Assembly: GCA_037176885.1 (NCBI GenBank)
Contig: JAWWNJ010000196.1
Span: 284,762-348,761, forward strand
Origin: Favolaschia claudopus
Taxonomy: Eukaryota > Basidiomycota > Agaricomycetes > Agaricales > Mycenaceae
DNA: 64,000 bases
Direction: 5' to 3'
This document shows, one piece after another, positions 22,273 through 31,876 of this stretch (position 1 is its first letter; every line of letters starts with the position of its first letter). Made by a program: the position numbers and the translations under genes. Below the pieces are notes generated by a model. That model did no database searches, had not been told where the DNA came from, and was given only the letters and a program-made list of their open reading frames with translations.

Positions 22273-23970
22273 ATACCCAAATGTTCATTTGACATAATCC
22301 TGGCCCGCTGTATGCCTAGGAAGGTCTTCAATAAAATGAAAGGGAGTTTTTGTGACACTTTTGTGACCCTGCTAAACGCCCGCCAAAATCCATGGACACT
22401 TCTGGTTCCCTCCTCGGACGTTCATCCTGCTTCACGGCTTTCTCAAAAATTCTGAAAATCTGATAGAGTATACTAGAGACATATATCTCCTCAAAACTCA
22501 GTGCCGGGCAGAAACCCTTCCCTCAACCCGAAGTTATCGCCTGCCATCAAAACAGTGGTCACTACCGGGGTAAAGATAGTATTATAGATTTGGCCAATGT
22601 TTGGAGGGCATGCTGTGCCTCGGATCAATTTGTTACATCCGATTTGCTGCTTAGGTAATTATGAGGTTGGAGAGACCTTGTCAAGCAAGGTAAACCGGAT
22701 TCAGGCTACTTATTCACCCAAAATGATCGTAAAAAATCGTCGATTCATTCAACTACGACATTTCGACACTACGGGTACGGCCACTACACCCACGCGCAAC
22801 CTTGTAATAAGCAAGATGGCTCACCGAAAGAGAAAACTTGTGAAGCTAACCAGATATAGAGTAAGAATTTGAACAAATGCAGACGCCATTGACACATACC
22901 ATGGTATCCATATCCAGTTGAATATCTGTGGTGGTTGGTTAACAACTTGCTCAGCCCTCTCGTATACGACGACGCACCTCATCTGTTATTTCGCCATAAT
23001 CAAGAAACCGAAGCCAGACACGCTAAGTCGAAGACAATTAGATATGTAAAGCAAGGACAAAAAGCCTCGCAACTCACCTGTGGTAAAACTCCGCTCAGCA
23101 CAGACTAAACCGAAAGACTCTTGGATATTGAGAGGAGAGGTCTAGAGGGAGACGAGAGGCGAGAGGATGAAAACAATAGCGTGTCGAATGCGATGCCACG
23201 CCGCCACGGCGTCGGGAGGGTGGTCCAAAATGCTGTTCACCGGTTGAGAAGAGCCAACAGCGCCGACGACGGGCTGCGTAGAGAGGTTGGTGTCGATGGT
23301 GGTGGTGGTTGAGGGAGAAGAGGCGTGGGAGTGAGTCCGCAGCACCCCTCGCTATTTGTGAGGTGAGGTTGTGGAGCTCGTGTGAACGTGCCGCAAACGG
23401 TCACCGAAAGCTCGCCGTCGACTCAAAAGCTCTCGAAGAAAGTACTAGTACTGCTTTCAAATTGGGGGGCCAACATGCGACATTATGTAGGAGGAGCGGG
23501 CGGGAGGCCATGCCGGCCGTCCGGCAGCTGGTCGGCCTATAAGTGCCTGAAACGGATCAGAAGCGCCTATAATCCCCTGCGGAGCGGCTTGTAATCCATC
23601 ATAAGTCGATAATCCGCGGCAATCCATTATAAGCGAACTAGCATTTTTCCGACATGAGTTATTTGTCAGCAAGAGGTGAGCCCATATCTCGCGAACAGCT
23701 GAACCTTTCTACACCATTCAAGTTGTGAACTCTATCTGTTTAACAGTCGCTATAACATCACACACACAGATAGTCCCAGAAAAAATGTCCTGGACTTGGA
23801 ACTTTAGGGTTTCATTGTGTTGCCTTTTATATCACTTAATCAATTATTTTTGATTGAATTTGATGGCCGGAAACAGACCATTGGATTACATTACTTACAT
23901 GCATGCAGCACGTTGAATTGGCCCAGGATCTACTCACACGGACAGGATCGAGCTGAATACCCAGGGCTCA
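22273..23970. other. Intergenic; weak spliced-exon hints on the minus strand
   Basis: I found no gene I can support. On the minus strand between about 23,345 and 22,870 there are candidate GT-AG introns with short open pieces (MLRTHSHASSPSTTTT at 23,345; DEVRRRIREG near 22,970; DIQLDMDTM near 22,910), but they do not join into a recognisable protein. About 23,540-23,640 is a TTATAAG/TAATCC motif cluster of the kind noted at 19.8 kb. Confidence 0.25.
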
Positions 23971-23976
23971 GACTTA

Positions 23977-25024
23977 CAGCAGTTTGCAGATGTAATGACA
24001 CCACGTCGCATCACATGTAAAGAAAGCACGAAAAACACGTCTTCTTGTATCGCCTCGTTCTTGCTCGTTTCTTGCCCAATATCAATTATTCTTGTATGTA
24101 TGAGGTCGCCTTAATCCGGGCCTAAGACGCTGGTATTTTATTGGCAAAATTCCGACTTTGATCTTGGCCCGACATCCACTTGACATCCAGCTTCTCCAAC
24201 GTTGTCGCGCTCCTCGGCGTAATTCTGGACGGAATCGCCCATGTGTAGGCGCACTTAGAAGGCATTTTTGGATCGCTCTTGGCATATGTGCAAGTTTAAA
24301 TTGTGGCTGCCGGGTATACATAACAACTTATCAGAATAATTTGCTTGGGACCATTTGATCTTACTCCATGTGCATAGCAGCGTTATGCACACAGAATGAG
24401 TCTTGAGATCTCCAGAAAATAGTCATCTGGCATGCTTAGTATTGTATATGTGGTACAAAGTGGCTAATAATAGTAAGTAAGCCACGCAGACTCCAGTGGC
24501 AAACGAGCAAAAAATAGAATACGCCACAGCGAAATCTGGCGAAAAATTACTGTCCTTTCCTTTGGAGGACGCACCCCACTGGTGCTATACACCGCACGGC
24601 AGGAAATTGTGACGCGCGCCTGAGAAGGAACAAAACCAGAGAACAAAACTGTGATCACGGTGGAAGTAGAGAAGAGACACGAGAACAATAAGTTATCAAA
24701 CCGGAATCCGCGCTACAAATGCATATAGATCGAAAGCGACTGGAAATGCATTCCAAACGCGCCTACACACGAGGCATTCTCTCCAGAATTGCGTCCAAGA
24801 CGGCGATGACGATGACGAGCAAGGTGGATGTCGGCCAAAATGAAGTCAGGGTTTCGGCGATAAAAGATAGTCGTTTTGAAGCCCGGATTACGGCGAGTCC
24901 TCCCATACCAAAATCATGCTATTTGTCGTCGAAACGAGAGAGATACGAAGGAGAGAAGAAGACGTGTTTTTGTGCTTTCTTCTCATGTGATGCGACGTGG
25001 TGTCATTACATCTGCAAACTGCTG
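23977..25024. mobile_element. 1.05-kb MITE with long inverted arms (copy 2, opposite orientation)
   Basis: A nearly identical copy of 8,583-9,640 in reverse orientation. Ends CAGCAGTTTGCAGATG and inverse are flanked by TA (23,975-23,976; 25,025-25,026). Small indels distinguish the copies: one arm here is missing four codons relative to copy 1 and one internal frame has lost two codons. It has landed beside the transposase-like fragment at 25,030-25,450. Confidence 0.85.
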
Positions 25025-25029
25025 TAATC

Positions 25030-25450
25030 GCACCACGAGTATAACGACAGGAACCATGTCCCACAGATTACGTAGGGCGCCTGATTTTGTTCGAGAGCGT
25101 ACAAATTGCAGCACTGGCTGGCTAAAGTTCTGCCCATACCACAGCAAGATAACCAGCTCGACCAAAGTGCGTATATCATGTATGCCTTCCCAGATATTTT
25201 TCTCGAGGTTAGTGTAGGCCAGGGACATCTTGCGATCGCGTATAAACTGCATAAGCTCGCGGTAGCCGGCGAGATTGACTATGATCTCAGCAGAGGCTTC
25301 GGAATAGCATCCATAGCGAGTGTTGCTGGTGTCAGGGAAACGAAGTGAGTACCCAATATGTTCGTGTGCACAGAACTAAACGCCGTGACGATCCTTTGGC
25401 ACTTCTTATCAGCCCTGTTCACTATGAAGCCAGCCTTGGTTGAAAATACA
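25030..25450 (-). pseudogene. Second fragment of the basidiomycete transposase-like family (C-terminal part)
   Basis: With one frame change near 25,340 the minus strand reads an AGFIVNRADKKCQRD block, then RFPDTSNTRYGCYSEASAEI (near 25,300), GYRELMQFIRDRKMSLAYTN, and IWEGIHDIRTLVELVILLW near 25,150. This is the same succession as the 17.5-18.2 kb fragment (AGAIF...KRGQGD; RFP-TNQTRFGSHG; TLTELAVLAIY), but the sequences are well diverged, so these are different copies. It ends where the MITE at 23,977-25,024 begins, which probably cut it. Function of the family is unknown to me; mobility is inferred from copy number. Confidence 0.6.
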
Positions 25451-25498
25451 CCTACGTTAGGTTGAAAATCATCTTTCAACCTACAACATGCTTAGGTT

Positions 25499-26110
25499 GA
25501 TTGGGGGAGCTTGCTCCCCCTTTTATCCAGGCTGACAGCAAATGGGAATGGGGCTGTGCTTGAGCTTGTGATGGCTGCTGTCAATCGCACGGCGCTCCGT
25601 CGGCGCCGTGATACGAGCATCTACCGAATGATACGACATTCTTCCGAGTGATCCACGGCGGTCTTGAGTGATCGCAGCTGATCCCGAGTGATGGCAGCGT
25701 AGGTTCGAGTGATGTGAAGTGTACTCTCCATGTTCAAGCCCAAATGCCTTGCATCCCACTGAGAAGCCGGTGCCCGCACCACTCCCCCTGGCCCGATTTC
25801 ATAAATATACTGTTATCCTTATTCCCGAGCTTATGGAATTTTCTACATGCCGCCGTCATTGACATTCTTAAATTTTTGCGCACCAGAAACTGAGTCGCTT
25901 TTCAAATGGCATCCATGAAAAAATTAGCTTGAATGTCTTTGGATAATCTTTCACACACAATTTAGGCATCATAATGTTAAGCTAGATTAGAGGCTTCGGT
26001 AAATTTAATCTCATTAATCCCACTTCTGCTCAGGTTATCAGTGTATCCAAGATATGGATATACGCAAGCTCCCCCCACATGTAGGCCGGGAACCGGCATA
26101 CACAACCTAC
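25499..26110. mobile_element. Palindrome-ended element, copy B
   Basis: The left end has the same 18-bp perfect palindrome followed by TTTTATC, then GTGATGGCTGCTGTCAATCG shared with copy A, then four or more GAGTGATNC repeats about 20 bp apart. The right end has CAAGCTCCCCCCACATGTAG followed by GCCGGGAACCGGC and ATACA. The flanks contain several AGGTTG/CAACCT words, so the outermost edges may lie a few bases further out. Confidence 0.55.
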
Positions 26111-26459
26111 GTTCGATATCAACCTATACCGTAGGTTGTTCTTCAACCTGGGGGTTTCATCTTTCTTCCCTCGCTATTTTCGACCTCAGAAGCAATACTC
26201 CTTTGGATAGATTCTTCCTGTGGGTCTGCTACCTCGCCGTACATTACCCGCCATAATCACTCGTACTTCTTTCAAAATGTTTTCTATCGTAGACACCACG
26301 CGAAGACCATATCTGCTTGTTTACTTGATATCTATGAGACTCGGGTGTCGTAGTATTGTACTCAGCTATGCACGGACGGTACATACAGTACATTTACACG
26401 CGCGCGCACTTCATATGGCATCAAAGAGTGTATACACTTCGCGCAAAACTCTAGATATG

Positions 26460-27581
26460 CTATGATATTGTGATTAGAGGGATCGAGGGAAACGCGTCAC
26501 GATACACAGTTTCGGGAGCAGAGCTATACCAAATATGAAGCTCTTGAAGCCGGCATCCGGACTGCGACAAAAATGTTTTGAGATACGGAGTCGGATCGTC
26601 TTTGGACCAGGTGAGGAAGACCTCCGGCAGTTCTAAATGGAGGAGGGCGGGCATGACTAAATGGGATAGAAATCCGGCATCGGTGTCGCTGGACGGCCGA
26701 ATCACGAAAGTTTCCAGCCATGGTAAAACAATATCCCCCGGGGCGTATTCATTTTCCTCCTGCGAGTCTTGTGAGCCACCCCATAGGTCCACCGTACAGT
26801 GTATCAAGCGAGAGGCATGCCGAAAGATCCACAGGCACTCCTCTGGATACAGACACCGCAGATTGAGGCAAGTCAGCTGCGACCATGGGAGGGCGATGCT
26901 GAGCGACCCGCCATCGTCGAGCGACACTGTGCGCAAGAGGGGAGCATCACGGAAAATGGAACGAACCGCAGCGGGGTTTCCCGTGGAGAAATGCAGGCTT
27001 AGACTGCGGAGGAGCGGCATTGGGGAATTCAATGCGGGCATGAAGAACATCCCAGCATGATTGCAGGTGGCTTCGAAGTGCTCCCAACGAGCTTGATGGC
27101 GGAATAGAGGGGTGAAAAGGGGTGTTGAAGCGTCGTAGTCGAAGACGCGGATGGAGAGGGGGTAGGGAGAAGATCTCTCCAGCCATAAAGGCAACAACGA
27201 CGTGACCGTCTCTTTGGCTTGAAGCCAATCGTCAACAGCAGCGTGATCCAGGTGGATGGCTCTCCAGAGGGCGGGGGTAGAGAGCGCAATATTCCTCCAT
27301 GCAGGACAGATATGCGTCAGGCATGTGGGGGAAAGAATGCCTGTGAGCGGCGGAGGCTCCGGGTAAGGTGGTAAGAACCGAATGAAAATTTCGCCGATGA
27401 TCTCGGTGGGCAAGGTCAGCACGGGATACTTGAACGCGTCGAGTCTGTGCTGCGCGGGCTCCTTAGCTATACGTAGCTCGGCAATCGACCCTTCAAGAGC
27501 TAATATTTGAGCTTCCAGCTCCAGAATTTTGGCGTCTTTCTGAGCGATGAAAGCCCGGTCGGCTGCCATGCATTCGAGCAT
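26460..27581 (-). CDS. F-box domain protein with leucine-rich C-terminal region
   Basis: Uninterrupted single-exon ORF of 373 aa from the ATG at 27,581. Residues about 8-45 form a heptad-like coiled coil (KILELEAQILALEGSIAELR). Residues about 50-100 are an F-box-like domain (YPVLTLPTEIIGEIFIRFLP, then CLTHICPAWRNIALSTPALW). The rest is an irregular leucine-rich region (PLLRSLSLHF; PLLRTVSLDDG; LTCLNLRCLYPEE; LHLELPEVF). This architecture is that of the hugely expanded F-box family of Agaricomycetes. Family knowledge: the F-box binds Skp1 in an SCF ubiquitin ligase and the C-terminal part selects substrates; the substrate here is unknown. It is the best-preserved gene in the window. About 110-220 bp upstream of its start are repeat fragments related to the inverted-repeat element at 27,800-28,807. 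Confidence 0.93.
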   Translation of the reverse strand: MLECMAADRAFIAQKDAKILELEAQILALEGSIAELRIAKEPAQHRLDAFKYPVLTLPTEIIGEIFIRFLPPYPEPPPLTGILSPTCLTHICPAWRNIALSTPALWRAIHLDHAAVDDWLQAKETVTSLLPLWLERSSPYPLSIRVFDYDASTPLFTPLFRHQARWEHFEATCNHAGMFFMPALNSPMPLLRSLSLHFSTGNPAAVRSIFRDAPLLRTVSLDDGGSLSIALPWSQLTCLNLRCLYPEECLWIFRHASRLIHCTVDLWGGSQDSQEENEYAPGDIVLPWLETFVIRPSSDTDAGFLSHLVMPALLHLELPEVFLTWSKDDPTPYLKTFLSQSGCRLQELHIWYSSAPETVYRDAFPSIPLITIS

Positions 27582-27799
27582 TGTTGAGTTGCGAAGATTA
27601 AAGACTCCTAGAAGAAGGAGTTGGAACGAGAGACCGCTGTATCAGAGGACGACAAGGGTTATAGGAACTTGTGGTCGTGGCAGAAGTCAAGGTGAGTAGT
27701 AAACGCTATTGACCCCAAATTGACCCAACGATGGAGCGCACCACGTGACTGACACGTTGTGCATTTGCATACAATCGAAGCCTTGGTTAACTTTTCTAT

Positions 27800-28807
27800 C
27801 ACTCACCTTACTAAACGCTATTGACCCAACGATGGAGCGCACCACGTGACTGACACGTCGTGAGCCTTCAAGTTCCCCCGTACTATTAGTATAAGTAGTT
27901 GCTAGTAACAAGTTCTTTTTTTGGAATCCCTATTCTCCAAGCTCGTTCTTGTGTGTGTGTGAGGGAATGTGAATATTAATACTTTGAGTCATTGATATAA
28001 TGTGATATGTACGCAAAATGGACACAAATAATTCATGATTTTCTATGTAAAGCTTTGCATCTCTCCACCTTTTGAGATACAACAGAGTGCCTGAGAGAGA
28101 ATGATAAGCCATATAGTATATACGAGTAGGTACTGTACTGATTTGTTCACACATTTGAGTACTGGCTTTGATGATTGATCTAACTTCGACTGACAGTGAT
28201 TTTCAAGTTTACTGAATGATACACATAATACTACTGGGCATGTACTGAGGGAATATGTACAAGCCTTTAGAGTTACTCCGGACTGGAAATCAAAAATCAG
28301 AAATCAGGATTCAGAAATCGGAGAGGGCGGAGTGGCTGTGATCAAATGTCTTGCCCCTCATCCGTCCCTTCTGCAGCCTCAACCGTCGACATTTTCAGCA
28401 CAACTTGAGTATAGGATCTCTTAGTATCTGTAATCTACAGGAATGTCCCGGCCACATTTTTTATTTGGCCCTTGCTGTTCCGCAAATGATTATTTTCTCC
28501 GTGCGAAGCCATTTCACAGCATTTCTGCGTTAATGTTCCGCTCTTCTTGGGGAAAATTTGGGAAATCGGCGCGGGACATTCCCTGAGGATTCGGCTCAGG
28601 ACTCATTTGCAATTTATTTCAGATTTTTAGTGTTACTGTAGAGGGCGGGGGGCGGGACCGACTCCGAACAAACAAAGTCCAAACAGACATTTGTTTGGTG
28701 TGATTTGCCAGTCCCCACTAATAGTACGGGGGAACTTGAAGGCTCACGACGTGTCAGTCACGTGGTGCGCTCCATCGTTGGGTCAATAGCGTTTAGTAAG
28801 GTGAGTG
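27800..28807. mobile_element. 1.0-kb element with perfect 91-bp inverted repeats
   Basis: 27,800-27,890 (CACTCACCTTACTAAACGCT...) and 28,717-28,807 are exact reverse complements by eye over 91 bp. A partial, diverged copy of the arm (AGTAAACGCTATTGACC...) lies in the same orientation at about 27,692-27,755, just upstream. I could not see a target-site duplication. The interior is noncoding. The perfect arms imply recent formation or gene conversion. Confidence 0.7.
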
Positions 28808-28811
28808 AGTC

Positions 28812-29280
28812 ACGACGGCTTTGTGATGATCATTTCTGGGGTTAGGGTTTTTTGGCGATGAATGGCGAACGACCTACCTATTTTATAGAAAAGGCTTTTT
28901 GGATGCCTAAGTGCTTTAGCTAGTTCTGTATGAAGGTGGCTTTTTTAAGGATTTTCTCTCAATAAGGAACTTGAATTTGAATATATTTAATCAGTTGTAG
29001 GCATGGAGAATTTGTGGACATCTTGAGATGCTGGGGGGAACAATGTTCCCCCCAGACCCCCCTCCTTTGGCCTGACGGCACATTGGAGGAGAGATAGATT
29101 TGTCTTTGGCTTTTGTATCGTTGATTTCAATGTTTAATACAATATTGATGGAAAATCTAGCGCGGGGGAGACCCCCGCGGACCCCCCATTAACGCTCGCC
29201 GCTTGGCCCACTGCGTGGTGCTAGCGCTCGCCGCTAGGGCCCACTGCGTGGAGCTTATACATATTTTTCGCGCAGTGAGC
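28812..29280. repeat. Gene-free, with GC hairpins and a tandem 26-27 bp repeat
   Basis: GGGGGGAACAATGTTCCCCC is a near-perfect hairpin at 29,033-29,053. GCGGGGGAGACCCCCGC is another at about 29,159-29,180. CGCTCGCCGCTTGGCCCACT begins a unit of 26-27 bp present at about 29,193-29,218 and again at 29,225-29,251. These lie directly beyond the T-run of the tRNA-like unit at 29,288-29,398. Confidence 0.5.
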
Positions 29281-29287
29281 GGTGACG

Positions 29288-29398
29288 AAAAAAAAGACGA
29301 GTAAAAGCAAAACGAAAACGTGAACGCGGGGTTCGAACTCCAGACCTCGTCACAAGCAATAATGATGATGGAGTCAGCTACACAAAACCACTCTACTA
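29288..29398 (-). ncRNA. tRNA-like RNA polymerase III unit / SINE head
   Basis: On the minus strand TAGTAGAGTGG (29,388-29,398) fits the internal box A and AGTTCGAACCCC (29,328-29,339) fits box B; a run of eight T follows at 29,288-29,295, a typical polymerase III terminator. The box spacing of about 59 bp is longer than in an intronless tRNA. The flanking bases do not form an acceptor stem and the T-stem pairs poorly, so this is not a working tRNA gene. It is best read as a tRNA-derived SINE head or a small polymerase III transcript. Confidence 0.5.
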
Positions 29399-29792
29399 TA
29401 GTGAAGACACAAGGAACAAAACTGATGGCAATACATCAGGTTCTTTTCTGTCCACAAGAGGAAATGATTTCCTAAATAGGCAACGTCAGAGGTGGGGGAG
29501 GCGTAGGCCAGCCTGGCTTATAACGCATAGTTTCCGGCTTATAAAACCTCTTAATCCACCCGGTGGCTTCTAATACACTCCAAGGGATTACGGATTTGAA
29601 GCCACTGTAACGTCATAATCCACAGCCCCTCCCCAAACCAATACCACGTTGCATCCCGTTGTCGCCCTCATATTTCGCATCGAGCAGGTAGTTGGAAACA
29701 TATGATATATTAGGGAGAGAGCAATACTAGAATAATATACATAAACCCGTCGCCGTCCAAGTCAACGCAAGACGAGCTCGCGAGACCAGCTG

Positions 29793-30179
29793 CTAATGAG
29801 GATCCCTAGAAAACTGAAAAAAGATTAACAGAAGCCCTCGAGGACAGAAAGTCCTTATGACTGACCATTTGTTCTGCCCATGACTTATTGATATCAATGA
29901 GATACTACAAGGGAAAATAAGCACTTGCCGACAAAATACTACTCCTCGGCTTACCTGAGTTGCATACAGCAAGAAATTGAGGCGTCCACTACCATATCAT
30001 GAGCAGTATTGGACGACGAAGGTACTTACCAGAGTGAATTATTGGATATTGGGGCTTTCTGTGAGTACTTGGAACGTAGTGTGAGCGTGAAAGCACATTC
30101 CTTCGGCGGATTCACTCACCATCACGTCGGCAACGTGCTCAGCGAAGCCCAACACACCAGTGCTCGATCCTCGCAGCAT
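29793..30179 (-). CDS. Predicted five-exon small protein (63 aa), unknown
   Basis: Five short exons on the minus strand (30,120-30,179; 30,030-30,067; 29,955-29,988; 29,866-29,904; 29,793-29,813) are separated by roughly 40-55 bp introns that all start GT and end AG, and they join in one frame without stops. The product begins MLRGSSTGVLGFAEHVADVM, continues YSQKAPISNNSLW and GRLNFLLYATQ, and ends YLIDINKSWAEQMFSRDPH. Neither a signal peptide nor a known domain is seen. It may be the 3' part of a longer gene, because a further acceptor (TAG before TGGAAAGGA) lies just upstream of the chosen ATG. Five consecutive phase-compatible introns argue for a real gene, but there is no homology I recognise. 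Confidence 0.4.
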
Positions 30180-30890
30180 TCCTTTCCACTACATCGAGTC
30201 GGAATGGACTCTAGCCATAGTCTGCGTGCGGCTCAGCGCGACGATTCTACGAAATCGCATTGAGAGCTAAGGCCGAATTGAGACCGAAATGTGGGAAGAG
30301 AAAAGAGTGTTGGCTGTGTTTGGCGTTCCGCAGCACCTTTGTGGGGCGCAGTCGTCATCGTGCCGTAACGCTTGAGGGCCGGTTCGTTTCAGCCTTCAGG
30401 CTTCAAATTATCGGTCGAACTTGAGCGCGTACGTGTATAATGGCTCAAATTCAAGGCAGTTGAATGATGTGGTATTCGATAGCATGCTTTTGAGGGGCGA
30501 TTCCCTGCATATCGGAAGCGGCGTGGTTAAACGGGTTAAAACGGCTTGAGATCAGTATAAGCCACACGGCCAGCCGGTTGTAAGCCATTTCAAGGTCTAC
30601 TAAGGTCTGAAGCCGGTTCAATCCCTTATAAGCAAAACTCAGTTTTTCCGACAACCGTACAACCATTCTACCAAGTGCTCATTGCAGGATCCGGAACGTC
30701 GCTCCATATATGTTGCCAGCATCTCTCCTCAATACCTCATTCTTGCCTCATTCTGTCTGTTTTCGGCCATAACCTTCGACCTGTGGTGTATACACTGCAT
30801 CAAGATGGTCGGATTGCATCGGGCCACTAAAACCCATAGAAAGTCAGTGCTCATGTTGGACTTAGCAAGAAAAAATGGTTTGCACATTTC
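30180..30890. other. Intergenic with a TTATAAGCC motif cluster
   Basis: No gene is supported. About 30,545-30,640 holds TATAAGCC, TTGTAAGCC and CTTATAAGC words, the inverse of the GGCTTATAA words at 29,515-29,560. The pair could mark the two ends of an element of roughly 1.1 kb that would contain the polymerase-III-adjacent region and the small five-exon gene. Confidence 0.3.
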
Positions 30891-31015
30891 ATAACAAAAT
30901 TTCATGATGTTTTGCTATGAATTCATGAACCTGGAATAATGGGTTTTGGAGCGTCATGAAACCCAGCTTGAACTTCATGATGTGGTTCATGACAAAAGGT
31001 CATGAAATATGAACT
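30891..31015. repeat. TCATGA motif array
   Basis: About eight TCATGA or near-TCATGA words (TTTCATGATG, ATTCATGAAC, GTCATGAAAC, CTTCATGATG, GTTCATGACA, GTCATGAAAT) occur in roughly 125 bp. The core is itself palindromic. It adjoins the transposase-like fragment at 31,016-31,400 and may be that element's subterminal array. Confidence 0.5.
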
Positions 31016-31400
31016 TCATGATGAATCATTTTGAATCTCCTTCTCACAGTGTGTCACGAAGTGATGTCCGCTATCATACGAACCCGAGGCATGCATAAGC
31101 TCAACACCCAGCTGCACCTGCGCTGCAACGAGGCCTTCGAGAACCGCACGCCGAACAGTTCGACGGCTCATCGCGAGATCAAGGTCGACACCGAATATCT
31201 TCGCAATGTTTGAGTATGTCATGCTGTGAATTTTTATCAGCCGCCTTCTTCTGGTCCAGGGTTAGCCGTGGTCTCTGGAGATGCCTCGTCCTGGCGTCTT
31301 CTTCTCTTGGGTGCCTTCTCATGCATCTCTTCGCCCACGACCTGGAAATCAGCCGGTACGAGTAGATTCCCGCCGGCTGTCATCTCCTCGCCCAGACCGA
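31016..31400 (-). pseudogene. Third fragment of the basidiomycete transposase-like family (N-terminal part)
   Basis: The minus strand reads SNIAKIFGVDLDLAMSRRTV and RRAVLEGLVAAQVQLGVELM (31,090-31,222). The block MSRRTVxRAVLEGxVAAxxQLGxE is, to my memory, the N-terminal signature of the same Agaricomycete family whose later parts appear at 17.5 and 25.0 kb. Upstream, in another frame, 31,235-31,345 gives VVGEEMHEKAPKRRRR, a basic stretch that recurs in similar form near 45,030-45,130. Frame changes and missing downstream coding make it a relic. The family role (DNA mobility) is inferred, not shown. Confidence 0.5.
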
Positions 31401-31652
31401 ACTACTACGGCTGCCCTGACTCGAATAAATATCCCTTGAGAATGAAACGACAGTCACAAGATCCTTCAATTGTTTTATGCGAGTCCGTTGCACCGGTAAA
31501 GAAGAGTTATACTGACTGGCTGAATTGTTTCCAGATCATACTTCATCTGTTGGCTAGGCCGTATCCTGGGGCATGGGGGAACCTGTGGGATCTGGCGATT
31601 GGGTTAGGTGGCACTGATGAGGCCCAGGGATGATGGGGTAATTAGCTTGCTT

Positions 31653-31816
31653 TAGTGTTGCCGCGAGCCAAGTCGAGTCGAGGCTCCACCTCGAGGTAGC
31701 TTGCCCCCAAAGAGGTAATGGCTGCCTTTTCCGGCCTGATATTATCACAAATTACCTTTTTGGAGCGAGCTACCTCGAGGTGGAGCTCGACTCGACTTGG
31801 CTCGCGGCAAACACTA
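31653..31816. mobile_element. 164-bp hAT MITE (8-bp TSD GCTTGCTT)
   Basis: Ends TAGTGTTGCCGCGAGCC and GGCTCGCGGCAAACACTA are inverted, and GCTTGCTT is directly repeated at 31,645-31,652 and 31,817-31,824. The arms run for about 60 bp (GAGTCGAG...CACCTCGAGGTAGCT). The termini resemble those of the full-length hAT at 33,111 (TAGTGCTGCCGG), so that transposase lineage could have mobilised it. Confidence 0.9.
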
Positions 31817-31876
31817 GCTTGCTTGTACACCGGAAAATTCCTGAACCGGCGTTCGTTATTCGGACCGGCCATGTAA

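Noticed and set aside
22870..23345. Spliced gene on the minus strand
   Set aside because: Individual exons look possible, but no combination gave a protein I could recognise and the frames conflict.
29288..29398. A tRNA gene on the minus strand
   Set aside because: Box A- and box B-like words are present, but the spacing is long, no acceptor stem forms and the T-stem pairs poorly. I kept it only as a tRNA-like polymerase III unit.
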